From an uncultured delta proteobacterium (GTDB lineage: Bacteria; Desulfobacterota; Syntrophorhabdia; Syntrophorhabdales; Syntrophorhabdaceae), in assembly GCA_903872255.1 (NCBI GenBank), contig CAIQJW010000004.1, forward strand, positions 1-23,913: a stretch of 23,913 nt of DNA, given 5' to 3'. The stretch's first letter is position 1, and each line of letters starts with the position of its first letter. Under the pieces are notes generated by a model. It searched no databases. It was not told where the DNA came from and saw only the letters and a list, made by a program, of their open reading frames with translations. Position numbers and translations under genes: made by a program. Positions 7,573 to 15,058 of this stretch are shown here, piece by piece.

Positions 7573-8817
7573 ATGGAGGGGCAGACAGGGTTGAAAATGC
7601 ATTTTTGCATTCTCGCGATTATTACAGTACTGTTAGGTTCACTCGGTATATTTGCGTGCACCGAGGCGCATGCTCAACGGGTCATTGCTGACAGAAAAGC
7701 TGTGACGAGAAGCTCCGAGTCTCTTTCTGCGATGCTCGAGTCGTACTGCGAGAAATATGGGCTACCCGCGATCGGCGCAGCAATTATAAAGGACGGCAGG
7801 ACCGTTGCGATGGGAACGGCGGGGACCCGAAAAGCGGGGCAGAAGATCCCGGTAAATTCGAGCGATCGTTTCCATATCGGGTCCAATACAAAGGCGATAA
7901 CGTCCCTTCTCGCGGCGATGTTCGTGAACGAAGGGAGGCTCCGCTGGGATTCCCGGCTGGACGAAATATTTCCCGAATTAAGCAAAACAATAACACCCGG
8001 AATGGAATCGATCACACTCGAACAGTTGCTGTCGCACTCGAGCGGGATGCCCGCGGATGACGACCCCCTGGCAGAGCGCCTTTTCGCGGAAGCGTATATG
8101 CGCGAAAATGATAACCTGTCAGATACGCGGTACTGGGCATTGTCACGATGGATCAGCCGGCCTATAGCCGCGGCGCCGCGCAGGAAATATTCTTACTCGA
8201 ACATGGGTTATGTCATGGTCGGCGCCATTCTGGAGAAGGTCTCCGGAAGATCATGGGAAGAGCTCGTTATCGAGAAAATTTTCGTTCCGTTCAGGCTGCG
8301 TACGGCGGGTTTCGGTCCTCAGTCATCGCTGGGCATGATCGATGCGCCGCTTCCGCATAAAATCGTCGATGGAAAAATAAAACCGATGATGTCCGGTGTT
8401 GCTGCGGATAATCCGCTTTTTGTAGGCCCGGCGGGGACCGTGCATATGTCATTGCAGGATTTTGCCCGCTGGGCATCGTGGAACGCCGGCAGGGGAAAAA
8501 GGCCACCGCAGCTTATTCCCGCCGGGATGTTCGTCAAGCTCACGACGCCGGTGATAGACCTTCCTATACCAGGTGGACGGCGGGACCTGCCCGAACGTGG
8601 CGGGTACGCCCTCGGCTGGTGCGAGGCGGTGTTTCCCTGGTCGAAGGATGCCTTCGTCTGGCACAACGGTTCAAACCAGATGAACCTGGCGCATATATAT
8701 ATCCAGCCAAAGACCGATTTTGCCATGGTGTTAATGACCAACATAGGAAATAAGAAAGCAGAGGAGGCATTCGGTCTTCTGGCAGAAGAGCTCTACAAAA
8801 AATACTCGGACAGATAG
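7573..8817 (+). CDS. Exported serine hydrolase, class C beta-lactamase fold
   Basis: The 414-residue protein has an N-terminal signal peptide (about 9-35, CILAIITVLLGSLGIFA then AHA-Q). It has the three active-site elements of the AmpC/D,D-peptidase/esterase superfamily: SNTK (S104, K107), YSN (Y208, N210) and HNG (364-366), in place of the KTG box of true class C lactamases. The HxG form is usual for esterases, peptidases and related enzymes in this superfamily, so antibiotic hydrolysis should not be assumed. GAGGGGG lies five bases before ATG 7573; ATG 7597 would give a more compact signal peptide and is an alternative. It is divergent from fbp and appears monocistronic, with a weak hairpin downstream. 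Confidence 0.88.
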   Translation: MEGQTGLKMHFCILAIITVLLGSLGIFACTEAHAQRVIADRKAVTRSSESLSAMLESYCEKYGLPAIGAAIIKDGRTVAMGTAGTRKAGQKIPVNSSDRFHIGSNTKAITSLLAAMFVNEGRLRWDSRLDEIFPELSKTITPGMESITLEQLLSHSSGMPADDDPLAERLFAEAYMRENDNLSDTRYWALSRWISRPIAAAPRRKYSYSNMGYVMVGAILEKVSGRSWEELVIEKIFVPFRLRTAGFGPQSSLGMIDAPLPHKIVDGKIKPMMSGVAADNPLFVGPAGTVHMSLQDFARWASWNAGRGKRPPQLIPAGMFVKLTTPVIDLPIPGGRRDLPERGGYALGWCEAVFPWSKDAFVWHNGSNQMNLAHIYIQPKTDFAMVLMTNIGNKKAEEAFGLLAEELYKKYSDR

Positions 8818-8860
8818 ACCGTCGATCAATACTCAATTCCGATATGTCCATGCGGTGCGG

Positions 8861-8883
8861 ACCAGCGCTTTTAACTGGTTTTT
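8861..8883 (+). terminator. Possible intrinsic terminator after the serine hydrolase
   Basis: ACCAG (8861-8865) pairs with CTGGT (8875-8879) around a 9-base loop, and the stem runs into five T residues. The stem is only five pairs, so this is a weak candidate. Confidence 0.35.
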
Positions 8884-8895
8884 CCAATGTTTTTA

Positions 8896-8904
8896 TGCTA
8901 CAAT
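8896..8904 (+). promoter_or_regulatory. Extended -10 promoter for the RNA helicase
   Basis: TGC-TACAAT is an extended -10 element (TGn plus five of six -10 bases) with no good -35. Transcription would start near 8911, leaving a leader of about 107 bases before the helicase ATG; long leaders are common for cold- and stress-regulated DEAD-box genes. Confidence 0.4.
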
Positions 8905-9017
8905 ACGTTTAGCTACTGAAATCCTCTCAGCTCTACCATGATCTGACAACCGATAAAAAAATGGTCGAATGCCGGGCGGGCACAAGCGGCACTATATCAT
9001 TTTTTTATGGAGCGTTA

Positions 9018-10232
9018 ATGCAAAAACCAAAATTCGAGAAGCTACATTTATCAAAAATGGTTCAGAAAGCCCTGGATACGATGGGGTTTGAGGAATTAAG
9101 CCCTATCCAGGAACAATCGATACCCCTCGTACTCGAGGGCGGTGACATTATCGGGCAGGCCCAGACCGGAACCGGCAAGACGGCCGCTTTCGGCATCCCC
9201 CTTATTGAACTGCTTGATTCAAAAAAGAGACAGACCGAAGCGCTTGTTCTGTGCCCGACACGTGAACTCGCAGTCCAGGTTGCAGCAGAACTGAGAAAAC
9301 TTGCACGGTTCAGAAAAGACATAGTCATAATCCCCGTGTATGGCGGCCAGTCAATACGCCTGCAGATAGCCAGCCTGAAAAAAGGGGTTCACATCGTGGT
9401 TGGTACACCGGGCCGGATGATAGACCATATGAGGCGCAGGACGATAAAGCTGAGTACGGTTACTAAGGTTGTCCTTGACGAGGCCGATGAGATGCTGAAC
9501 ATGGGTTTTCTGGAGGACATCGAAACAATCCTGGATGCAACATCAGCCACCAGGCAGACCCTGCTTTTTTCAGCAACCATGCCGGAAAGCATACGCAGGC
9601 TCGCCGGGAAATATCAGAAAAACCCATCACTCGTAAGGGTCGTGGGAGACGAGCTCACAGTTTCAGAGGTCGACCAGAGCTACATAGAAGTGCGGCCCGG
9701 CAAAAAGCTTAATCTTTTGCGGAAGATCGTGGACAATTATAAATTCTCATCATCACTCGTTTTCTGCAATACCAAGAGATGCGTTGATGACGTGGCCCGT
9801 GATCTGAAAGCATTGGGATACGATACGGAAAGTATACACGGTGACATGGCGCAAGGGCAAAGGGACCGCGTTATGTCAAAATTCAGGCACGGAAATTCGG
9901 CGATACTGGTAGCGACCGATGTTGCCGCACGCGGCATTGACGTCAGGGGCATCGAAGCGGTGATCAACTATGACATTCCACGCGATGACCAGTATTACGT
10001 TCACCGCATTGGCAGGACGGCACGCATGGGCCAAACGGGATATGCCTTTACCCTGGTCCTTCCCACTGAAATGAGCAAGCTCAGGGATATCAAGAATTAT
10101 GCAAAAACGGAAATAAAACGCCACTCCCCGTTATCTCCGGAAGATGAGTTCACGATGTCTGCAAAACCTGTTGTCAGTAAGCGGCGGAGCACATTCAAAC
10201 CATCATACAAGGGACGTTTTAAACGGTCCTGA
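9018..10232 (+). CDS. DEAD-box ATP-dependent RNA helicase
   Basis: The 404-residue protein unwinds or remodels RNA using ATP. All motifs are seen in order: Q motif (FEELSPIQEQSIP, 24-36), motif I AQTGTGKT (48-55), Ia PTRELA (80-85), GG, TPGR (130-133), II DEAD (154-157), III SAT (185-187), then motif IV VFCNT, V ATDVAARGID and VI HRIGRTAR. The C-terminal tail after about 375 is short, basic and rich in S, R and K, so this is an RhlE/CshA-like core enzyme without the RNA-binding domain of DbpA or full-length DeaD. ATG 9018 has GGAG six bases upstream; the 19 earlier codons are not conserved in type. The next gene follows 14 bases later with its own strong ribosome binding site. Confidence 0.95.
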   Translation: MQKPKFEKLHLSKMVQKALDTMGFEELSPIQEQSIPLVLEGGDIIGQAQTGTGKTAAFGIPLIELLDSKKRQTEALVLCPTRELAVQVAAELRKLARFRKDIVIIPVYGGQSIRLQIASLKKGVHIVVGTPGRMIDHMRRRTIKLSTVTKVVLDEADEMLNMGFLEDIETILDATSATRQTLLFSATMPESIRRLAGKYQKNPSLVRVVGDELTVSEVDQSYIEVRPGKKLNLLRKIVDNYKFSSSLVFCNTKRCVDDVARDLKALGYDTESIHGDMAQGQRDRVMSKFRHGNSAILVATDVAARGIDVRGIEAVINYDIPRDDQYYVHRIGRTARMGQTGYAFTLVLPTEMSKLRDIKNYAKTEIKRHSPLSPEDEFTMSAKPVVSKRRSTFKPSYKGRFKRS

Positions 10233-10246
10233 AAAGGAGAGAATTC

Positions 10247-10471
10247 ATGCTGGTAGGCAAATTATCGACGGGTGTTCGCGAACGCCTTGTGGTTGAAGTT
10301 CTTGACAAATTTAAAGGTACAAAATCTATTGACTGCAGGGTCTACAAGATATTGACAGACGGCGAACTTGTTGCAACCCCGGATGGTGTGACGATAAGTC
10401 CCGACCAGGTGCAGAACCTCGTCGGTCTGCTCAATGAAGCAGCTAAAAAAGCCCAGGCAATACAAAAATAA
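10247..10471 (+). CDS. Small protein resembling the PC4/YdbC single-strand nucleic acid-binding family
   Basis: The 74-residue product has the layout of bacterial PC4-like domains: a strand ending in FKGTKSIDCRVY, a turn with DGELVATPDGVTISPDQ, and a C-terminal helix (about 50-72). PC4/YdbC proteins bind single-stranded DNA or RNA as dimers. The match is by pattern (KG..xxDxRxY...DG....P...G..L....) and not certain; the usual aromatic residues are partly absent. AAGGAGAG precedes the ATG. It is almost certainly co-transcribed with the RNA helicase just upstream, which fits a role with nucleic acids. Confidence 0.7.
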   Translation: MLVGKLSTGVRERLVVEVLDKFKGTKSIDCRVYKILTDGELVATPDGVTISPDQVQNLVGLLNEAAKKAQAIQK

Positions 10472-10487
10472 AGCAATGACGAAAAAC

Positions 10488-10531
10488 GAAGCGTAAAGTG
10501 CGAGGCCCGACGCCTTCCATCTTTACGCTTC
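10488..10531. terminator. Inverted repeat between convergent genes
   Basis: GAAGCGTAAAG (10488-10498) and CTTTACGCTTC (10521-10531) form a perfect 11-base inverted repeat with a 22-base loop, placed between the convergent PC4-like and flavoprotein genes. No T-run follows the stem on either strand, so it may end transcripts weakly or protect RNA ends. Confidence 0.45.
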
Positions 10532-10542
10532 CATCGTTAACC

Positions 10543-11661
10543 TCAGGCCTTGCGGCCTTTGAGCAATTCGTTCAAGACATCTCTATATCGGATCTCTTTG
10601 TTGGAAAGCCTGGTGAGGGCCTCAACTACCCGGTTTTTTCGGTAAAAATAGGAAGGGGCCCTGTAATAGATCTCGGAACACCACCTGCCGAACATGAAAT
10701 CCCCTGTGATCCTTTTTTTTACTTCCCTGCTGTATCGTCGGGAAAGATACCCTTTTTTGCCGAGCTCGTCGGACACTATCTGTGCCCCTATGATCCCGCT
10801 TAATATGGCGCTATATATTCCCTCACCGCTGAAGGGGTCCACGAGATGCGCCGAATCCCCGACCAGACAGATCCGGCGGGTATTGATCGTTTCCGAACTT
10901 TTGCAATAGGGTATGAACCATCCGCGCCTTTGATTTTCATCTGCTCCTTTCAGGAAATCAAAATGATCGACAAATTGCCGGTATATGGATACTAATCCCG
11001 GCATTTGAGTGTTGCTTGTCCCAATGCCGACGGAGAAATGATCTTTTTTCGGAAAGATCCAACCGTATCCGTCTCCGGGAATAAATCCGAAACCGAAAAT
11101 GGAATGCTTACCATATTCGTCGACTATCGCCGGGTCGCGAGGAAAGATCTCGGCCTCGATCGCTATTCCGCCATATCCTCTGCGGGAGCCGGCGGCGCGT
11201 GCAACTAAACTGCGGGCTCCATCCGCACCGACCACTATGAGGCCTGATATCCTGTCACCGTTCTCTGTTTCGACATCGACATGATCCCTTAATTCCCTGA
11301 CCGAAACGACTTTGGTTTTTTCGATAAGTACCGCCCCCGCTGAAACAGCCTGCCTGACAAGATAATGATCGAAATCCCGGCGGGCTACCATTTCCACGGG
11401 CATGCTGTCAGGATAATAGACCAATTCGCGGTCATCCCGGGATATGAAGGCGACGCCGCTGACCTTTCGCTCAATGAGGGGAGAATAATCAAAATCGAGG
11501 AGGTTTTTTACAGCCGGGGTCAGGCCTCCGCCGCACGCCTTGTATCGCGGAAGAGACTCTTTTTCGATGATAAGTGTCTTTAATCCCCGTTGCGCCGCGC
11601 ATCTGGCAAAAATGGATCCACCAGGGCCGGCGCCAACAATCACACAATCGTATCGTTCCAT
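10543..11661 (-). CDS. Geranylgeranyl reductase family FAD-dependent oxidoreductase
   Basis: The 372-residue protein begins with an FAD-binding Rossmann fold: VIVGAGPGGSIFA (8-20) and the ribose-binding E34 in LIIEKE. It has the family's PRYKACGGGLTP (38-49) and the second FAD motif VGDSAHLVDPFSGEGIYSA. Relatives reduce double bonds of isoprenoids in archaeal lipids, chlorophyll or quinones; in anaerobic bacteria many members have no known substrate. About 370 residues is the common size. ATG 11661 has AGGGAT upstream and the protein starts directly with the first strand, which supports the start. It has its own promoter and is divergent from the 105-residue gene. Confidence 0.9.
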   Translation of the reverse strand: MERYDCVIVGAGPGGSIFARCAAQRGLKTLIIEKESLPRYKACGGGLTPAVKNLLDFDYSPLIERKVSGVAFISRDDRELVYYPDSMPVEMVARRDFDHYLVRQAVSAGAVLIEKTKVVSVRELRDHVDVETENGDRISGLIVVGADGARSLVARAAGSRRGYGGIAIEAEIFPRDPAIVDEYGKHSIFGFGFIPGDGYGWIFPKKDHFSVGIGTSNTQMPGLVSIYRQFVDHFDFLKGADENQRRGWFIPYCKSSETINTRRICLVGDSAHLVDPFSGEGIYSAILSGIIGAQIVSDELGKKGYLSRRYSREVKKRITGDFMFGRWCSEIYYRAPSYFYRKNRVVEALTRLSNKEIRYRDVLNELLKGRKA

Positions 11662-11697
11662 GTATAGTATCCCTGCGAATATGTCTTAAACGTAACG

Positions 11698-11726
11698 ATT
11701 ATATGTGATTAAGCCGCAATTTTCAA
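11698..11726 (-). promoter_or_regulatory. Promoter of the geranylgeranyl-reductase-family gene
   Basis: On the minus strand TTGAAA (11726-11721), a 17-base spacer and a perfect TATAAT (11703-11698) form a strong sigma70-type promoter. The predicted start near 11691 gives a leader of about 30 bases. Confidence 0.65.
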
Positions 11727-11902
11727 GGCATGCCGTCAAATACCACTTGTTTTTCGACATTTTTAGGATACGGTCATCGTTATATCCTGTTGTCATAAAA
11801 TACTGTGGTATATTACAGAAAGGTATGTGTCTGACGAATATGACAGGTTAATTCTGACACATATGATAGGATACGGTACCCCTGATGGACTAAACGCCAT
11901 AA

Positions 11903-11908
11903 TATAAT
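11903..11908 (+). promoter_or_regulatory. Candidate -10 box for the 105-residue gene
   Basis: A perfect TATAAT lies 142 bases before the start codon, but the position 17 bases upstream has no match to TTGACA. The direct repeat copy and inverted repeat lie just upstream, so an activator-dependent promoter is possible. Confidence 0.35.
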
Positions 11909-11913
11909 TAGAT

Positions 11914-11978
11914 AAAGCCCTATGGCACAGGCTTTGCTCTATCATAAACAGATATCGGTTGGACGTGCCTTGAGGCAC
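11914..11978 (+). promoter_or_regulatory. Leader hairpins upstream of the 105-residue gene
   Basis: AAAGCC (11914-11919) pairs with GGCTTT (11930-11935), and GTGCC (11965-11969) pairs with GGCAC (11974-11978) around TTGA. A second GGCAC (11924-11928), inside the first loop, could pair with the same GTGCC, which makes two exclusive folds possible. No regulatory function is shown. Confidence 0.3.
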
Positions 11979-12050
11979 AAAATGGATGATTTAATGTTGG
12001 TTTTTCTCCGGCGCATCTCTTTAGGTTCATCTAGCAGGGAGGAGGATATC

Positions 12051-12368
12051 ATGGCACGGGAATGGTCTCTCAAAACGATTACGAATCTTAAATTCAGGGA
12101 ACTAGAAAAGAATTTGATCGAGGTTTACGGCTGCATCCCCGTCGATTACAAAAGGGTGGTCAGACTCGAGGTTCGCAGGGGAACCCCGATGGTTCAGCCG
12201 GAAGAGGCTCTCGGAGCGCAGGAGAAGGCGCTGGTTGAGACATTCGGTTGCCTGCCACTTCACAAGCACGTCCTGGAATTTGACGTCGACAAAAAGAAGA
12301 AGGTCGTCGTGCACATCGTCCATGAGGACAGTACGATGCATGATGTACCCATGCGTTTGATTGTGTGA
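12051..12368 (+). CDS. Unknown 105-residue protein with two GC[I/L]P repeats
   Basis: I do not recognise this family. The protein is built from two similar halves. Residues 19-48 begin EKNLIEVYGCIPVDYKRVVRLEV and residues 58-90 begin EKALVETFGCLP, then HVLEFDVDKKKKVVV. Each half has a helix-like start, one cysteine in GC[I/L]P (C28, C67), then alternating strand-like residues, so an internal duplication of a helix plus hairpin unit is likely. The tail has HEDSTMHDVP. There is no signal peptide or membrane segment. ATG 12051 has a strong GGGAGGAGG about six bases upstream; the frame is open for 43 more codons, but these lack a ribosome binding site. It precedes bzdN by 138 bases on the same strand, with a promoter in between, so it may be separately regulated or partly co-transcribed. 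A link to aryl-CoA reduction is only suggested by position. Confidence 0.8.
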   Translation: MAREWSLKTITNLKFRELEKNLIEVYGCIPVDYKRVVRLEVRRGTPMVQPEEALGAQEKALVETFGCLPLHKHVLEFDVDKKKKVVVHIVHEDSTMHDVPMRLIV

Positions 12369-12379
12369 AAAGCTTCACA
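12364..12379 (+). promoter_or_regulatory. CRP-type palindrome before bzdN
   Basis: TGTGA (12364-12368), six bases, TCACA (12375-12379) is an exact match to the half-sites and spacing recognised by CRP-family regulators. It overlaps the stop codon of the previous gene and is centred at 12371.5, about 50 bases before the predicted transcription start, between the classical -41.5 and -61.5 positions. It also reads as a short hairpin TGTGAA-AAGC-TTCACA after that stop codon. Confidence 0.5.
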
Positions 12380-12386
12380 TAATAGG

Positions 12387-12415
12387 TTGACAAAGGCACC
12401 GCGTTCCGCTAGAAT
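12387..12415 (+). promoter_or_regulatory. Sigma70-type promoter of bzdNOPQ
   Basis: A perfect TTGACA (12387-12392), a 17-base spacer and TAGAAT (12410-12415, five of six) make this the best promoter on the plus strand. Transcription should start near 12422, giving a leader of about 85 bases with two possible hairpins. Confidence 0.7.
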
Positions 12416-12420
12416 AGCGT

Positions 12421-12493
12421 GCCAAGATTGGCCCCTTTTGAAGCCTGGCTTGGCTATCCCATAAATCGATCCCGTATATTTGCGAAGCGGGAT
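12421..12493 (+). promoter_or_regulatory. Two inverted repeats in the bzdN leader
   Basis: GCCAAG (12421-12426) pairs with CTTGGC (12449-12454), and ATCCCG (12469-12474) pairs with CGGGAT (12488-12493). The second stem ends two bases before the AAGGAG ribosome binding site, so it could affect translation or mRNA stability. Confidence 0.35.
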
Positions 12494-12506
12494 GTAAGGA
12501 GTGAAG

Positions 12507-13670
12507 ATGACAGACATACAAGACCGTAATGGTTTAGCAGCCGCCGAGAAGCTCTATGCCCAGTATGGATCAAGGGCGAGGGAGTTAAAGGCCTCGGGCA
12601 AAAAGGTCATCGGGTACCTTTCAGCTCTTGGTCCGGTTGAGATCATGACTGCGGCCGGTGTTCTCCCGATAAGGCTCAAAGGGAATGTTTCTGAAGCAAT
12701 ATCAAAGGGTGACGCTTACATGGAAACGATCGTGTGTCCATTTGTGCGCAACGTCTTCGATGCCGCAGTAAAGGGAAAATACGATTTTCTCGATGGCATG
12801 GTTCTCCCTCACCAGTGCGATTCTATCGACCGCACGAATGAAACATGGAGCTCCACACTCAATCTCCCGTACTGGCATTTTCTGAACATCCCGCACGTTG
12901 CGGATGATCCCTCGATTGCTTTTACGAAAGAGATCCTGCGCATCTTCATCAAGTCACTTGAAAAATATACCGGCAATAAAATAACCGATGAAGCCATCGC
13001 GAAGGCGGTCGCCGCCCACAATCAGAACAGAAAGGTGATGAGAGACCTCTACGAGTTGAGGAAGTCGAATCCCCCTCTCATTTCCGGCGTTGAAATGATG
13101 AAAGTGTGTGTGGCTGCCATGGGCCTTCCGGTAGAAGAGTCAAACACCCTTATCGAGTCAGTTGTAAAGGAAGTAAAAGGGCGGGCGCCTGCAGCCGGCG
13201 ATGCGAAGGCAAAACGTATAATGATAATAGGCGATCAGATTGATGATGTCGCGGTGATCGAAGCTATTGAATCGACCGGCGCGTACCTTGTCATGGACGA
13301 TCTTTCAACAGGCTCGAAAATGTACTGGCAGGATGTCGACGCTACACCTGATCCGCTTCAGGGAATTGCAGAACGTTACCTGAGAAAACTGAAGGTACCG
13401 ACAACCTTTATCGGCTCGGCGGACACGTATCAGGGCATCCTTGAGGAACGTTTCGGACACATGAAGAATTACATAAAGGATTTCAAAGTGGACGGAGTCA
13501 TCCTCTTTATCTACAAGTATTGCGACCCTTACGGATTTGAAGTACCGGCTATCAAGAGCTACGTCGAAGCGGTGGGAGCACCCGTACTCTACCTGGAAGA
13601 CGAGTATTCGACGTCGTCCCTTGCACGGGTTAAGACCAGGATCGAGGCGTTCCTCGAAATGATCGCATAA
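12507..13670 (+). CDS. bzdN: Class I benzoyl-CoA reductase-type catalytic subunit, BzdN/BcrC-like
   Basis: The 387-residue protein belongs to the family of 2-hydroxyacyl-CoA dehydratase and benzoyl-CoA reductase iron-sulfur subunits. With BzdO it would form the half that reduces the aromatic ring of an aryl-CoA, bound to [4Fe-4S] clusters. Three cysteines stand where the family ligates a cluster: C77 in VCPFVRN, C104 in LPHQCDS and C339 in YKYCDPYGFE. The N-terminal GYLSALGPVEIMTAAGVLP is also typical. Length matches BzdN (about 380). I place the start at ATG 12507, because the frame's earlier GTG lies inside the ribosome binding site AAGGAG. It opens a four-gene operon, with bzdO starting 23 bases after its stop. 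Similar subunits act on 3-hydroxy- or 3-methylbenzoyl-CoA, so the exact substrate is open. Confidence 0.87.
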   Translation: MTDIQDRNGLAAAEKLYAQYGSRARELKASGKKVIGYLSALGPVEIMTAAGVLPIRLKGNVSEAISKGDAYMETIVCPFVRNVFDAAVKGKYDFLDGMVLPHQCDSIDRTNETWSSTLNLPYWHFLNIPHVADDPSIAFTKEILRIFIKSLEKYTGNKITDEAIAKAVAAHNQNRKVMRDLYELRKSNPPLISGVEMMKVCVAAMGLPVEESNTLIESVVKEVKGRAPAAGDAKAKRIMIIGDQIDDVAVIEAIESTGAYLVMDDLSTGSKMYWQDVDATPDPLQGIAERYLRKLKVPTTFIGSADTYQGILEERFGHMKNYIKDFKVDGVILFIYKYCDPYGFEVPAIKSYVEAVGAPVLYLEDEYSTSSLARVKTRIEAFLEMIA

Positions 13671-13693
13671 CGGAAGAGATAAGGAGAATCACC

Positions 13694-15025
13694 ATGGCTG
13701 AAGAAAAAAAAGGAAGAGCGGTAGCAACGTCCACGGCAGCTAGTATACCGAAATTCGTACGCGGAAATATGTCTGCAACATTAAAGGCAAAGGAAGAGGG
13801 CAAGAAGGTCGCAGCGGCATTTATCGCTGACGGCCAGGACGAGATCATGCGCGCCATGGACATCGTCCCGGCATGGGGTGAAAGCTTCTCCGGTGTCTGC
13901 GCGGCCAAGCGCGATGCCGAGAAATATCTCCAGAAAGCCGAATCAGACAACTTCTCCCGGTCACTTTGCACATACGCGACCTGCAACATCGGTTTCGATA
14001 TGATGCGTGAAGAGTTGGGCGGAGTGGCGCCGGAAGGCGCACCCTGGGGCGGCATGGCACGGCCCGACATGATGCTCGGCAACGGCCAGCTTCTGTGCGA
14101 CCCGCGGTTCAAATGGCCGCAGGCAACCCAGCACTATCAGCAGGATGTCCCTGTGTTTGTCACCAATATGTATTATCCCCCGTGGGATCCGAACGGAGAT
14201 CATCACGAGGTAGAAGCCATATATGTTAAGTATGCAGCGGATGAACTTCGCGAAACCGTGAAGTTCTGCGAGAAAATAACCGGCAAAAAGATGGATTATG
14301 ACCGCCTGGCAAAAACGGTCGAGCTTTCCGATAAGACGTGGGACCTTTTCATCGACACGTATGAACTGCGCAAAAATATCCCGACGCCGATGGATACCGG
14401 CGACGCGATGAACACGATGGTCCCGCTGACTTTCAACCTCGGCACCCAGGAAGCATATGATTTCTACGTCAGCCTGAAGGCCGAACTCGAACAGAAGATC
14501 GCGGACGGTGTCGGTGTTGCCAACCCGGAAAAGTTCAGGGTCATCTGGGCGGCAGGCCTGCCGAGCTGGTTCGCGCTGGGAGATTTCCAGTATTTCAACG
14601 GCAAGGGCGTCGTGTTCCCGGTCGAAGTGACCTATCGCGGCTGCGAGAAGATCGAGCGCCTTAACCTCCCGAAAACAAATGATCCCCTCGAACACATCGC
14701 ATGGAGATGGGTCCGCTACTGGACACACTGGTATGATGCGGCAAAGAAGCGCCCGGGTTCCACGCCGAAGGTCGAAAGGATCATCGAGTATATCGAAGAC
14801 TACAAGTGTGACGGAGCGGTGTTCCATTCAGCCTTCTCCTGCAGAAGCTGGCACGCGGGCATTATGCAGCAGGCCGCCACATTGAAGAAAGTATACAAGG
14901 ATATCCCCGTCCTGATCATGGAAGGCGATATCGTAGATATCAGCTCCTATAACGAAGCGGACACGCACAACAGGATAGACGCGTTCATAGAGACCCTTGC
15001 GGCATCCAAGGCACGAAAGGGTTAA
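13694..15025 (+). CDS. bzdO: Class I benzoyl-CoA reductase-type catalytic subunit, BzdO/BcrB-like
   Basis: The 443-residue protein is the larger partner of BzdN and is close in length to Azoarcus BzdO (about 448). It has the family core with cysteines C92 and C97 (SLCTYATC), C135 (QLLCDPRF) and C383 (AFSCRSW), the likely [4Fe-4S] ligands among them, and the substrate-side motifs DGQDEIMRAMDIVPAWGE (46-63) and VPVFVTNMYYPPWDP (152-166). It differs from the homodimeric dehydratase partners in its long central insert. ATG is preceded by AAGGAG seven bases upstream. It is followed 33 bases later by bzdP, which has a TAGGAG site. Together N and O would take electrons from the P/Q module. Confidence 0.87.
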   Translation: MAEEKKGRAVATSTAASIPKFVRGNMSATLKAKEEGKKVAAAFIADGQDEIMRAMDIVPAWGESFSGVCAAKRDAEKYLQKAESDNFSRSLCTYATCNIGFDMMREELGGVAPEGAPWGGMARPDMMLGNGQLLCDPRFKWPQATQHYQQDVPVFVTNMYYPPWDPNGDHHEVEAIYVKYAADELRETVKFCEKITGKKMDYDRLAKTVELSDKTWDLFIDTYELRKNIPTPMDTGDAMNTMVPLTFNLGTQEAYDFYVSLKAELEQKIADGVGVANPEKFRVIWAAGLPSWFALGDFQYFNGKGVVFPVEVTYRGCEKIERLNLPKTNDPLEHIAWRWVRYWTHWYDAAKKRPGSTPKVERIIEYIEDYKCDGAVFHSAFSCRSWHAGIMQQAATLKKVYKDIPVLIMEGDIVDISSYNEADTHNRIDAFIETLAASKARKG

Positions 15026-15058
15026 AAGCGCGGCTGCAGTATAGTTTAGGAGCAGTAC

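Larger units (their letters stand above)
11662..12050. other. Divergent regulatory region with repeats and a structured leader
   Basis: This 389-base stretch contains no gene that I can support. It holds the minus-strand promoter above, an 11-base direct repeat TAGGATACGGT (11764-11774 and 11867-11877), an inverted repeat TATGTGTC/GACACATA (11824-11831 and 11856-11863), a perfect -10 TATAAT (11903-11908) for the plus strand, and two hairpins in the predicted leader of the 105-residue gene. Confidence 0.6.

Noticed and set aside
7573..8817. The serine hydrolase as an antibiotic-resistance beta-lactamase
   Set aside because: It has HNG instead of KTG and no resistance context; the superfamily is mostly esterases and peptidases.
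11922..12050. 43 extra N-terminal codons for the 105-residue protein
   Set aside because: They overlap the leader hairpins, have no ribosome binding site, and the strong GGAGGA before ATG 12051 marks the real start.
12501..12506. GTG start for bzdN six bases earlier
   Set aside because: The GTG lies inside the AAGGAG ribosome binding site that serves ATG 12507.
13961..14827. 288-codon minus-strand frame inside bzdO
   Set aside because: It is a shadow frame of a conserved gene with no motif or start signal of its own.
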